Below, one piece after another: positions 9,169 through 18,257 of a stretch of DNA of 36,513 nucleotides; within the stretch, counting starts at the first letter, position 1; the number at the start of each line of letters is the position of its first letter. The notes below the pieces were generated by a model. It had not been told where the DNA came from and did no database searches. It saw nothing but the letters and a program-made list of their open reading frames with translations. The DNA lies in assembly GCA_001776775.1 (NCBI GenBank), contig MFDD01000002.1, positions 120,661 to 157,173 of the forward strand, given 5' to 3'. Made by a program: the position numbers and the translations under genes. Source of the DNA: Candidatus Daviesbacteria bacterium RIFCSPHIGHO2_02_FULL_43_12 (GTDB lineage: Bacteria; Patescibacteriota; Microgenomatia; Daviesbacterales; UBA10151).

Positions 9169-11439
9169 CTAAAACGTTCTCTGAATTGGCATGCCCATTT
9201 CGGATGTATCTCCAATCATTGCATAAGCATCCTTTGCCAAACCTCTAAAGTCTTCTATTATCTGCTCTCGGCTTTTCTGATTACCCTCCTGATCTTTCTT
9301 TCTCTCTTCATATGCCTCCTCACCAATCCAGCCAGCTACTTTATCTTTAATGTCATCATCCATCATCAGTCCCAATCTAGTGCATATATTAACTATTTCT
9401 CTTGGAACAACTTGATCTTCGAAAATGGCTTTCTGACTCTCTATCAAAACTTCATATAATGCCGCATCAAATGATTTTCCTGTGGCCTTATAAATAGGCT
9501 TTTTCGTTTCACGATCGCGATAGAGAATTAATTTTTCACCCAAATCTCGAATAGTTCTATAGGAAATTGGGACAGTTTGTGGTTTATCCTCAATATATTT
9601 TCTAACTGCAGGAACCACTTCCGTAATAGTTAAATAAAGCTTTCCTAAATCGTCCACACTCCTTAACCAATTGCCTTCAGCATCTGACATGGATGATAGA
9701 GCTACCATCATCTCTTCCTGCATAGGAGGATAACCAACCTCAACCACTTTTCCCTGAGCTCTGGATGCTAAAGCTTCGGGGACGACAAATGCACTATGTC
9801 TTCTTCCAATATTGGCGGTAAAATACATTCTCCAGTGATCGGGAATATTAATAGTTTCATCGTTATCGGCAAAGTACCAATCTTCGCCCGGCTTAGCAGT
9901 AAGTAAACTATAAATCAAACTCCAGTTTCTGTTCTTGTTGAATTCATCCATAATTACACTGTCACCCCTCCTCAAAGCGGCAATAATAACCCCATCTCTC
10001 CATCCATTCTTCTTAACTAAATGGGAAAATTCCTGGGCTAACTCTTTTCTAAAAACTGTACTAGCAAGATCATTTACTTTACCCCTAATATTTTGTATTT
10101 GAGTTTCATCTATTTGAGCTTTTCCTACTTCTTCATTAATTAGATCAAGGTAAGCAGATACCGCCTCATCACCATTGAGATGGAATACTTGACTTAGTGT
10201 GGAGCTATTTTCCACAACAAATTTCCGAAAATCATCTGTACCTAAAGCGGCTAACTGTTCAGTTAACGCTCTATGATGCTCGGTTGAAGTTTTAAATTCT
10301 ATAGCTTTTGACCCATATAGTAAGTACCTTGTCACATCTTCAGACAGATCCATATAAACAAATTTTCTACCTTGCGCTTCAAGATAGTGTCTTACTAAGG
10401 TTGTCTTACCAACTCCAGGTGGGCCAGTTAAAACCCCACCAACTGTTGTTCTTTGATGTTGCTCTTCCCATTCATTTAGCTTATTTAAGTTCGCAATAAC
10501 TGATTGAGTTTCAATAACGTCTTCACCTTTCGCAAAAGCGGCAATTAAATCGTTATATTCCTTCTCTCTCCAAAATCTTCTCACCATTCCATCTGAAAAT
10601 AGTTCTAATGCAGTGTTCTTTGCCTTATCATGTTCATCCTGCAAGCCTTTTTTTGTCTTAGGTACAACTTCTTTTGTAGTAGATAATAATATTCCTCTTA
10701 GCTCCTCATATTCAGGTGTACCTTCCGCATAAATTGTTCTCAGTGTAGCTTCCAGTTCATTCATTTCAGGAGCGACCTCAAGTGAGGTGGCAATCTCCCC
10801 AGATCTCATAACTCTTTCTACTCTTGAGTAATCAACTTCATCAAAAGCTTCACCATCAGGTAAGCTTTTAAAGCTGGGTTCAGACAAAAGTCCTTCTACC
10901 CTTTTCATTTCTTCAAGTTTAGAAAGAAAGTTAACGTAGGAGTTGCGAGATTGGATATACTCGCGATAGGCCTTCTCAAAACTCAACGCATCTGGATCAT
11001 GAAGATATTCCCTGTCAATTCTTGTTTTTAACTGATTATAAACTAAGGTTCCATGTGCTCTCTCCACTGGGTCCCTTGCGTCTTTTGACACTTTGCGGTA
11101 TGTTTGTGCATCTTTAACAAGCCTTCTAAAGTCATTTATTACTTGAAAAGATAAATTAATACCTTCTGGAGCCGGTTCCCCATTTTGTTGCTCGTATCTT
11201 TTTCTTAAAACAACTTCTAAATCTGGAGCATTATCCAATGCTTCTCGCCTCTTCTCATAGCGTTCCCTTCTAAGATCAAAAGTTTCAGTAGCCCTACTTT
11301 TAAGGTAAGCATCCAGTTGTCCAGGTTCTTTAGGAGGTAAAAGAGGAGAAAGTGGTGCGGCTTGGTTAACGCTTTTCAACTCTCCACCAATATGCTTTGG
11401 TAACAGTCCTTCTGGTTTTCTTTCCGTATCTCCATCCAT
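9169..11439 (-). CDS. MoxR-like AAA+ ATPase with long N-terminal extension
   Basis: Walker A GVLTGPPGVGKTTLVRHY; Walker-B-like SVIMDEFNKNRN; RMYFTANIG sensor-like; C-terminus IQRTF. Confidence 0.85.
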   Translation of the reverse strand: MDGDTERKPEGLLPKHIGGELKSVNQAAPLSPLLPPKEPGQLDAYLKSRATETFDLRRERYEKRREALDNAPDLEVVLRKRYEQQNGEPAPEGINLSFQVINDFRRLVKDAQTYRKVSKDARDPVERAHGTLVYNQLKTRIDREYLHDPDALSFEKAYREYIQSRNSYVNFLSKLEEMKRVEGLLSEPSFKSLPDGEAFDEVDYSRVERVMRSGEIATSLEVAPEMNELEATLRTIYAEGTPEYEELRGILLSTTKEVVPKTKKGLQDEHDKAKNTALELFSDGMVRRFWREKEYNDLIAAFAKGEDVIETQSVIANLNKLNEWEEQHQRTTVGGVLTGPPGVGKTTLVRHYLEAQGRKFVYMDLSEDVTRYLLYGSKAIEFKTSTEHHRALTEQLAALGTDDFRKFVVENSSTLSQVFHLNGDEAVSAYLDLINEEVGKAQIDETQIQNIRGKVNDLASTVFRKELAQEFSHLVKKNGWRDGVIIAALRRGDSVIMDEFNKNRNWSLIYSLLTAKPGEDWYFADNDETINIPDHWRMYFTANIGRRHSAFVVPEALASRAQGKVVEVGYPPMQEEMMVALSSMSDAEGNWLRSVDDLGKLYLTITEVVPAVRKYIEDKPQTVPISYRTIRDLGEKLILYRDRETKKPIYKATGKSFDAALYEVLIESQKAIFEDQVVPREIVNICTRLGLMMDDDIKDKVAGWIGEEAYEERKKDQEGNQKSREQIIEDFRGLAKDAYAMIGDTSEMGMPIQRTF

Positions 11440-11610
11440 AGGTTTATCATGACAGTTTTTCTATGAGTTATCAACTGTTTTGATCGGAAAGTGAAAGGCC
11501 TAGTTACTACTTTCTTTGAAGTATTTATAGATTTTTATACGGGCTTCTAAATATTTCACAATTTTTTAATAACTCTATATTATTATCTACAGGCTACAGG
11601 CTACTGCCGG

Positions 11611-11640
11611 TTGACAGTGATGCATACTTTCTGATATAAA
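11611..11640 (+). promoter_or_regulatory. sigma70-like promoter of the T4SS operon
   Basis: TTGACA (11611-11616), 18-nt spacer, TATAAA (11635-11640). Confidence 0.7.
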
Positions 11641-11668
11641 TTGAACCAGTTATATTTAGTTACTAACT

Positions 11669-11693
11669 GCTGCCCTGCAAGGCAGCTTTTTTT
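11669..11693 (+). terminator. intrinsic terminator-like hairpin inside the T4SS operon leader
   Basis: GCTGCC-CTGCAA-GGCAGC followed by TTTTTTT, between promoter and first CDS. Confidence 0.75.
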
Positions 11694-11712
11694 GTACCGA
11701 AAGGAGGTGTTT

Positions 11713-12060
11713 ATGAAAATATTTAAAGCATTTTTAATAAATTCTTTAGTCTTAACTTCTCTGATGGTTCCCCAGGTAGCGTACGCTCAAACAGTAAGCG
11801 GTGATGTTAATCAAATTGTAACTTTTCTAAGAAGTATTGTTGGTGTACTCGCAACTTTAGGAGGAATTGTTTCTGTCATTTTCTTTGCTTGGGGAGGTTT
11901 TGGTTATATGACCTCATCTGGTAATCCTGAATCACTTGAAAAGTCAAAGCAAACTATCAAGTATGCTGCGGTAGGATTAGTTATTGTACTTGGAGCATAT
12001 GTGTTTGTAGGGATTGTTTCGCAACTAACAACTGCTGCTTTTGGAAATGTATCTAACTAA
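11713..12060 (+). CDS. VirB2/TrbC-like pilin, T4SS
   Basis: SD AAAGGAGGTGTTT then ATG at 11713; signal peptide MKIFKAFLINSLVLTSLMVPQVAYA; two hydrophobic helices; GYMTSSGNPESLEKSKQTIKYAAVGLVIV. Confidence 0.7.
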   Translation: MKIFKAFLINSLVLTSLMVPQVAYAQTVSGDVNQIVTFLRSIVGVLATLGGIVSVIFFAWGGFGYMTSSGNPESLEKSKQTIKYAAVGLVIVLGAYVFVGIVSQLTTAAFGNVSN

Positions 12061-12117
12061 TACTGCCCACTAAATTTCTGCTCTTGAGGTTAAATCTGTC
12101 CTCAACCTGTCTAACTT

Positions 12118-13416
12118 ATGAAAAGGATTATATTTGTACTGGCAAGCCTTGCACCATACTTAGTTTTTGCTTCTCCTGCTTTCGCAGTAACCGCTCCCTC
12201 TGAAATTACCAGTTACACAAATTCTACATTACAACTTATTATTGCCATAGCCTCTGTCTCAGCTCTATTCTTCCTCGTCCGCGGAGGCTACTTATACGTT
12301 ACTTCTGCTGGAAGCCCTGATACTCTGGAAAACGCCAAAAAGACCATTAAAAACGCCTTAATTGGCCTAGTTATTGTCCTTTCCTCGGGTTTAATTGTCT
12401 CAGTTTTTACCAACTCTTTCGGGGCTGTCTCAAACGGAGGATCAAGCACCACCGTTAATATCCCGGCAATTGAGACAGTTGACCCACCAGATGGACTAAC
12501 TGTAGTTCTTACTGATGCCATATCAGGACTATTTAATATGATTATTCGCTCAGCTGCCACTCCAATAATGAACGGAGTAATCAGCTATCTAACTACCACA
12601 CCAACTCTTTTAGACAACTCAATTATTAGGAATTATTGGTTAATAATCCTGGGAATTACTGATTCTTTATTTGTAGTAGTAATAGCCTTGCTCGGACTTA
12701 GGTTTATGAGCGCAGAATCTTTCGGCTTTGAAGAGATTGAATTAAGACACCTACTGCCTAGAATTGGATTAGCTTTTTTGGGAGCTAATGTTTCTCTCTT
12801 TCTCGCAAACTACGCTATCATTACTTGTAACGCTTTAGTATCCGCAGTCTTAAATTCAACGGGAGGATTATCTCAGGCACTTTTAGTTGACGCAATTACT
12901 CCAACCGGGGATGCAACTGTCGTCACGCCTTTTGTTATTTTAGTATTCCTACTTTTGTTTTTAATAGTCTCTATAGTTTTACTTTTAATGTATGTTTCAA
13001 GGTTAATCTTTATTTCACTTGGGGCAGTACTTTCTCCTTTAATCTTTTTAATGTGGGCTATGCCTAAGTTTTCTGATTTTGCCGAGATTGCAGTTAAAAC
13101 ATATTTAGTATCAGTCTTTACCGTCTTTGTTCATATAGTAGTAATTCAACTTGCCTCAGCTTTTATCTCACTTCCAGCTCATTCAGAGAATTCCATTGTC
13201 TCAATTGTTGTTGGGATTGGACTATTTTTTACCTTACTCAAGATTCCTCAGATGTTAATGCAGATGGCTTTTTACTCAACTGGTGTTGGAGCCCTATATA
13301 AAATGGGTAAACAGATAACCAATGTTATTACTACAGACCAAAGTCAAAAAGGTAGTGAACAAGACTCTGGGAAAGGAAGGACTGTCAAAAAGTCTAGAGC
13401 AAACTTAGGAGTATAA
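12118..13416 (+). CDS. VirB2-like N-terminal domain fused to a VirB6/TrbL-like multi-TM protein
   Basis: N-terminus GYLYVTSAGSPDTLENAKKTIKNALIGLVIVL matches the preceding pilin; remainder polytopic membrane protein. Confidence 0.7.
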   Translation: MKRIIFVLASLAPYLVFASPAFAVTAPSEITSYTNSTLQLIIAIASVSALFFLVRGGYLYVTSAGSPDTLENAKKTIKNALIGLVIVLSSGLIVSVFTNSFGAVSNGGSSTTVNIPAIETVDPPDGLTVVLTDAISGLFNMIIRSAATPIMNGVISYLTTTPTLLDNSIIRNYWLIILGITDSLFVVVIALLGLRFMSAESFGFEEIELRHLLPRIGLAFLGANVSLFLANYAIITCNALVSAVLNSTGGLSQALLVDAITPTGDATVVTPFVILVFLLLFLIVSIVLLLMYVSRLIFISLGAVLSPLIFLMWAMPKFSDFAEIAVKTYLVSVFTVFVHIVVIQLASAFISLPAHSENSIVSIVVGIGLFFTLLKIPQMLMQMAFYSTGVGALYKMGKQITNVITTDQSQKGSEQDSGKGRTVKKSRANLGV

Positions 13417-13418
13417 AT

Positions 13419-13952
13419 ATGCGAACAACTATCATACCAGCACAAATTACCACAGTGGAAGATAAAATAGCCGGAAACTTAAACCTGGCTCAAATTATCC
13501 TTCTTCTCATTCCGGTAATCTGGATTACAGTCGTCTATGTTTTAGTGCCAACACCCTTCGCAATCAACTTGTATAAAATTCCCCTAGCTTTAGTAGTTTT
13601 GATTGCTTGTTTAATCTTAGCTATAAGAATCAGGGGAAAAATAGTTCTAAGTTGGTTAGTGGTGCTTTTACAGTACAACTTACGGCCAAGATACTATGTC
13701 TTCAACAAGAACGACACTTATTTAAGGGAAATGTACATGCCTGAGATTGAAAAGAGAAAGTTTCAACTGTTTAACTTTAGCTTTGCCAGAAGACAGCAAG
13801 AGAAAAAGCAGATTAAGATTGCAGCTAATAAGTTTGACCTAAAGGATCTAGTTTTACTTAAAGACTTTTTATATAACCCTGATTATTCATTAAGTTTAAA
13901 ACCAGATAGCAAAGGAGGTCTGTATGTTACTCTTCAACAAATCAAAAGATAA
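13419..13952 (+). CDS. PrgI family protein
   Basis: IPAQITTVEDKIAGNLNLAQIILLLIPVIW; two TM helices; upstream of VirB4-type genes. Confidence 0.7.
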   Translation: MRTTIIPAQITTVEDKIAGNLNLAQIILLLIPVIWITVVYVLVPTPFAINLYKIPLALVVLIACLILAIRIRGKIVLSWLVVLLQYNLRPRYYVFNKNDTYLREMYMPEIEKRKFQLFNFSFARRQQEKKQIKIAANKFDLKDLVLLKDFLYNPDYSLSLKPDSKGGLYVTLQQIKR

Positions 13953-14544
13953 ATTATCATCCCGACGTCAGATACAAATAAAAGAAGTTAAAGATGGTAT
14001 TTTAGTACTTCCAAATCATGAGTACAGAGTTGTAATTGAAACCTCATCAATAAACTTCGAATTGAAATCAGATGAAGAGCAAGATGTATTAATTGACGGA
14101 TTCCAAAACTTCTTAAACTCACTTCCAAGCCAGCTTCAAGTGCTTGTTAGAGTAAGAGAGGTAGATATAGATGGATACCTTGAAAAGATCTCAAAAAGTA
14201 AACAAACGGAAAAAGAACGAGTATATAAAGACCAGATTGATAATTACTCTGAATTTATTAAAGACTTAGTAGCCGGAAACAAGATCCTCTCCAGAAAGTT
14301 CTTTGTAGTTATTCCCTACAAACATATTGATTCCAATAAAGACTTTAACTTGATTAAAGAACAGATTCATTTATCAAGAGATATTGTGCTTAGGGGACTT
14401 GAGAAGCTTGGTATCAAAGCAAAAGTGTTGGATTCAATTGAACTTATCAGATTGTTTTACAGTTCATATAACCCCTCACAACTTAAAACTCAGGAGTTAT
14501 CTGCCCATACAATTGGAGAAGTATTGAAAGGAATCCATGCTTAA
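13924..14544 (+). CDS. TraC-like / VirB4 N-terminal-like protein
   Basis: SD AAAGGAGGTCTGTATG inside the end of the PrgI gene; position directly before VirB4. Confidence 0.55.
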   Translation: MLLFNKSKDKLSSRRQIQIKEVKDGILVLPNHEYRVVIETSSINFELKSDEEQDVLIDGFQNFLNSLPSQLQVLVRVREVDIDGYLEKISKSKQTEKERVYKDQIDNYSEFIKDLVAGNKILSRKFFVVIPYKHIDSNKDFNLIKEQIHLSRDIVLRGLEKLGIKAKVLDSIELIRLFYSSYNPSQLKTQELSAHTIGEVLKGIHA

Positions 14545-16366
14545 TCCATTTATACATTTCCAAAAGTTTAATTCTAAAAAGAAAAAAGAACGAAGAACTT
14601 CCACTCAGGAAGTTCTTAAAAAGGGGAGATTGTATAACTTCGGAGAGCAAGATCAGATGGATTTACTCTCATACTCTGGATTAGCAGAATATGAGGACCA
14701 CCTTCAGATGGGGGATAAATTTGTTCGAACACTCTTTATATCCGGATATCCCTATGTAGCAACCACTGGTTGGCTAAACATGTTAGTTAACTTTAACCAT
14801 GATATTGACATTTCTTATCATCTTGAGCAAGTTGATCCACTTACTGCTCTTCCTAAGCTAAATAGAAAAATAACTGAACTTGAATCAACTAAAAGGTCAA
14901 TGCTTAAACAGGGTAAAGTTGTCGGCTCTGAAGTTACTGATCCCTTGGATTCAGCAATGGCTTTAAAAGATAAGATTCAAAGAGGCCAAGAAAAACTCTT
15001 CCAAGTATCAATCTATATGACTATTACAGCAGATTCGTTAGTTGATTTAAATAAAAAGACTAAACTCCTAGAAACAGTTATGTCTACAAGACTTTTCTAT
15101 ATTAAAACCGCAACATTCCAACAATTAGAAGGATTACAATCCACCTTGCCTAGAGCCCAAAATTTGCTGGCTCAAAAAAGAAATCTTGATTCGTCCTCAG
15201 CTGCCCTAACTTTTCCTTTTGTCTCCTCAGAGTTAGTACAGGAAACAGGCATTTTGTATGGAATTAATAGATCAAACAATTCATTAGTGATTGTAGATAG
15301 GTTTTCACTAAACAACGCGAATAGTATAATTTTCGCTCAGTCAGGTTCAGGTAAGTCGTTTACCGCAAAAACTGAGATCCTTCGACAGCTTATGCAGGGA
15401 ACAAGAGTTATCGTTGTTGATCCTGAGAGAGAATACAAACAACTGGCTGCTTCGGTAAATGGAACCTACATTAGGCTTTCTGCAAAATCTAAGGAAAAGA
15501 TTAACCCCTTTGATATGTCACTTAGTTCTTCAAATGGAGATGAGCTATCTGAACATATCCAAGACTTAACAGAAATAGTCTCATTAATGGTAGGAGGACT
15601 ATCTGCCGAGGAAAAAGCTGCTGTAGATAAAGCAATTCTACAGACTTATAAAAATCACGGTTGGACAATGAATCAAAGCTACGCTCCAGTTAAGAAAAAG
15701 AAAGATAATAGAGGTAGACCACCAAAAGCTAAAACCTATCCTGTCTTAAAGGACTTTTATAAAGAGCTAAAAGGAATGAAACAAAAGAAACTTTGTGCTA
15801 GATTAGAAAAGTTTATTAAAGGCTCACTATCTTCTGTTTTTGACTCACAAACTAATATAAAACTGGATAACAGGCTAGTTGTTTTTGATATTAAAGATTT
15901 ATCGGAATCCATCAGGCAGATAATGATGTTGGTTGTTGCCAATTTCGTTCATTCTCAAGTTAAATCTGATCCTAGAAGGCGTATTTTAGTGATTGATGAG
16001 GGTTGGATGCTCTTACAGCATGAAGAGTCTGCTAGATTCATTGCAGGACTTACCAGACGTGCTAGAAAGTATTATCTGGGAGTAACAATCATCTCTCAAC
16101 AAGCCAATGACTTTTTATCACAAGATTATGGTCGAGCAATAGCTTCCCAATCAGCTTTAAGGATTTTAATGAAACAAGATACAACTACGATCAAAAAGGT
16201 AGCATCTGAGTTCAATTTAAGCGAATATGAGCAAAACTTTCTGCTTACTTGTGATAAAGGAGAAGCATTAATAATTGCCGACCAACATCACGTTGCCTTA
16301 AAAGTTGTTGCTTCAGCCAAAGAACACCCACTACTTACAACTGATCCAAGGGAAGTATATTTGTAA
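14537..16366 (+). CDS. VirB4-family T4SS ATPase
   Basis: Walker A FAQSGSGKSFTAKT; Walker B RRILVIDEGWMLL; GVTIISQQANDFL. Confidence 0.9.
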   Translation: MLNPFIHFQKFNSKKKKERRTSTQEVLKKGRLYNFGEQDQMDLLSYSGLAEYEDHLQMGDKFVRTLFISGYPYVATTGWLNMLVNFNHDIDISYHLEQVDPLTALPKLNRKITELESTKRSMLKQGKVVGSEVTDPLDSAMALKDKIQRGQEKLFQVSIYMTITADSLVDLNKKTKLLETVMSTRLFYIKTATFQQLEGLQSTLPRAQNLLAQKRNLDSSSAALTFPFVSSELVQETGILYGINRSNNSLVIVDRFSLNNANSIIFAQSGSGKSFTAKTEILRQLMQGTRVIVVDPEREYKQLAASVNGTYIRLSAKSKEKINPFDMSLSSSNGDELSEHIQDLTEIVSLMVGGLSAEEKAAVDKAILQTYKNHGWTMNQSYAPVKKKKDNRGRPPKAKTYPVLKDFYKELKGMKQKKLCARLEKFIKGSLSSVFDSQTNIKLDNRLVVFDIKDLSESIRQIMMLVVANFVHSQVKSDPRRRILVIDEGWMLLQHEESARFIAGLTRRARKYYLGVTIISQQANDFLSQDYGRAIASQSALRILMKQDTTTIKKVASEFNLSEYEQNFLLTCDKGEALIIADQHHVALKVVASAKEHPLLTTDPREVYL

Positions 16367-16372
16367 AAATGA

Positions 16373-17017
16373 ATGAGTTACTTTTCCACAGCTATTACAA
16401 TTTTTTCATTTCGTAGAGAACTCCAAATTGTAGCTTTAGCTTTCCTGATCATCACATTAACTCCTGTTTTTGCCGTTTTTATGCTACTTAACAATGGCCT
16501 AGATATTGTTTCAGATAGGCTTGCAACAGTTGACACACAAACCCAGGCAATTGAGATACATGATCCAACTACAGGAGAAGTAGTTACTGAGATTCATCCA
16601 GTGGTTGCTTGGCCTATTTCAGGGGTTTATACGGCTGAATTTGGGGTCTTAACACCATATCAGCTATTCCATTCAGGAATTGATATAGCAGGACCAAAAG
16701 GAACCCCGGTACATCCTTTTATGGAAGGAACAGTTGTGTATGCTGGTGAAATCTGGTGGGGTTTTGGGAAGCATGTAATTATTGACCATGGAAACAACAT
16801 AACTTCGGTTTATGCTCATCTTGATAAAATCTTTGTAGTTAAAGGGCACCCAGTCACGATTAATCAAGTAATTGGGAATAGGGGTAGTACCGGATGGTCA
16901 ACTGGACCACATTTACATTTTCAGATCAATGTATATGGACTGCCAGTCGATCCAAGAACATTTATGGGGAATTTAGCGAATGGAGTACCAATAGAAGAGG
17001 CCGATCATGACCACTAG
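16373..17017 (+). CDS. M23-family peptidase (T4SS-associated), one N-terminal TM helix
   Basis: HSGIDIAGPKGTPVHPFMEGTVVYAG ... GSTGWSTGPHLHFQI. Confidence 0.9.
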   Translation: MSYFSTAITIFSFRRELQIVALAFLIITLTPVFAVFMLLNNGLDIVSDRLATVDTQTQAIEIHDPTTGEVVTEIHPVVAWPISGVYTAEFGVLTPYQLFHSGIDIAGPKGTPVHPFMEGTVVYAGEIWWGFGKHVIIDHGNNITSVYAHLDKIFVVKGHPVTINQVIGNRGSTGWSTGPHLHFQINVYGLPVDPRTFMGNLANGVPIEEADHDH

Positions 17018-17125
17018 CATCAAGGTTCCAAGAAACCACCAAATGTAGTTTCTCTTGGGTTTCCGCATTTCAATAGATGAGTAAGTATAGGGTTTATTTT
17101 CTTCTCTTTTAAAAAATCTAGTCAT
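16973..17125 (-). CDS. small single-TM protein, 50 aa (absent from supplied ORF track)
   Basis: Hand translation MTRFFKREENKPYTYSSIEMRKPKRNYIWWFLGTLMLVVMIGLFYWYSIR; TGA-TACAAT extended -10 ending 7 nt before the ATG. Confidence 0.5.
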   Translation of the reverse strand: MTRFFKREENKPYTYSSIEMRKPKRNYIWWFLGTLMLVVMIGLFYWYSIR

Positions 17126-17146
17126 TACCTGGATTGTATCAAACAA

Positions 17147-18175
17147 TTAAATTACTCCTAAAAGATCTTTTGTAAACTTTGGCTTTATTCCCTTTTTACG
17201 GCTTTTTGGTTCTGCTTGTCGTACCAGGAAATCAATCCATCCCTCTGTATATAGATAATCGTTATGAGCATTATCATAAAAACAATATTCACTTTTTGTC
17301 TGAACCTTTTGTTTAGAGTTAGAGGCAGGTCTGACCTTAAATTTTTGCCACATTGTTGTATGCCAATTCATGGTCTTTTTTATTCCCCTTTTGTTTAATT
17401 CAACTAAAACAGAACTCGGTCTAAATAACCCCGTATTTGCAACAGGTATATGCTTTTCTTTGATTGCCACAATTGCCTTCTCGTATTTTTCCATTTCTTG
17501 AGGGTTATTCTCGTCATATTTAACAAACTCTATTGCTACATCAGAAGATGAACGGTGATTACCTATTTTTGGAACGAGAAAAGCTTTAAATGAATATTGT
17601 TGGGAGTTGATTACCTCCGGAGTGAGTATATTTCTGTAACTTTTTATAAATTCAATGACTTTCTGTTCAATTTTTGTTTTAGGTAATACACGTTTAGCAC
17701 TTGTAAGTTGTATCGGTACAAACATTGTGTCTATAAGTGAGTATTCATCCCCATATTGACTTATTAACCAACCTTCAAAATTTAGAACTAAAGCTTGGCA
17801 TTCTCCGGTTAATTCCTGATCTATACCAGGTAAGTTTCTATGCTCAATCCTATTACGAAGTTTAATAAATAATTCTACATTTCTTTTAATAGGATCGTTT
17901 TCGTCAAAAATCTGTTTTACTGATTCTCCTAGTTCCCAAGCTTTGCGATCACCGTCTATTTTTATAAATCTCCCATTCTCTTGTTTATAGTAATACTTAA
18001 TCTTTTTTTTCTCAAAATAGCTGTGTAATAAGGCTGTCCATGCAATTGTCATCAAAACTGTAAAATTACCTGTCCTAAAAGTACTTCTGGGATCATTAAA
18101 AACTGATATAGCCTGAGTGGCTGAATCCCTAGCTTTGTCAAGCAATGATCTGGTTTGTTTAGATAATCGGCTCAT
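17147..18175 (-). CDS. DUF3644-like protein with HEPN-type RNxxxH motif
   Basis: ELFIKLRNRIEHRNLPGID; C-terminal YCFYDNAHNDYLYTEGWIDFLV. Confidence 0.7.
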   Translation of the reverse strand: MSRLSKQTRSLLDKARDSATQAISVFNDPRSTFRTGNFTVLMTIAWTALLHSYFEKKKIKYYYKQENGRFIKIDGDRKAWELGESVKQIFDENDPIKRNVELFIKLRNRIEHRNLPGIDQELTGECQALVLNFEGWLISQYGDEYSLIDTMFVPIQLTSAKRVLPKTKIEQKVIEFIKSYRNILTPEVINSQQYSFKAFLVPKIGNHRSSSDVAIEFVKYDENNPQEMEKYEKAIVAIKEKHIPVANTGLFRPSSVLVELNKRGIKKTMNWHTTMWQKFKVRPASNSKQKVQTKSEYCFYDNAHNDYLYTEGWIDFLVRQAEPKSRKKGIKPKFTKDLLGVI

Positions 18176-18257
18176 ATAATTGGATCCATTTTAGCAGAAT
18201 GAACCCAAATTTTCACGATCAGAAAGGCGTTGTTTTGTGATAAGATAGAAAGAACTT

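Noticed and set aside
9061-9459. Plus-strand 132-aa ORF
   Set aside because: Antisense to MoxR and paralog A; hydrophobic by reverse-complement composition
11588-11606. Short tandem duplication ctacaggctacaggctac
   Set aside because: Too short to assign as a meaningful repeat
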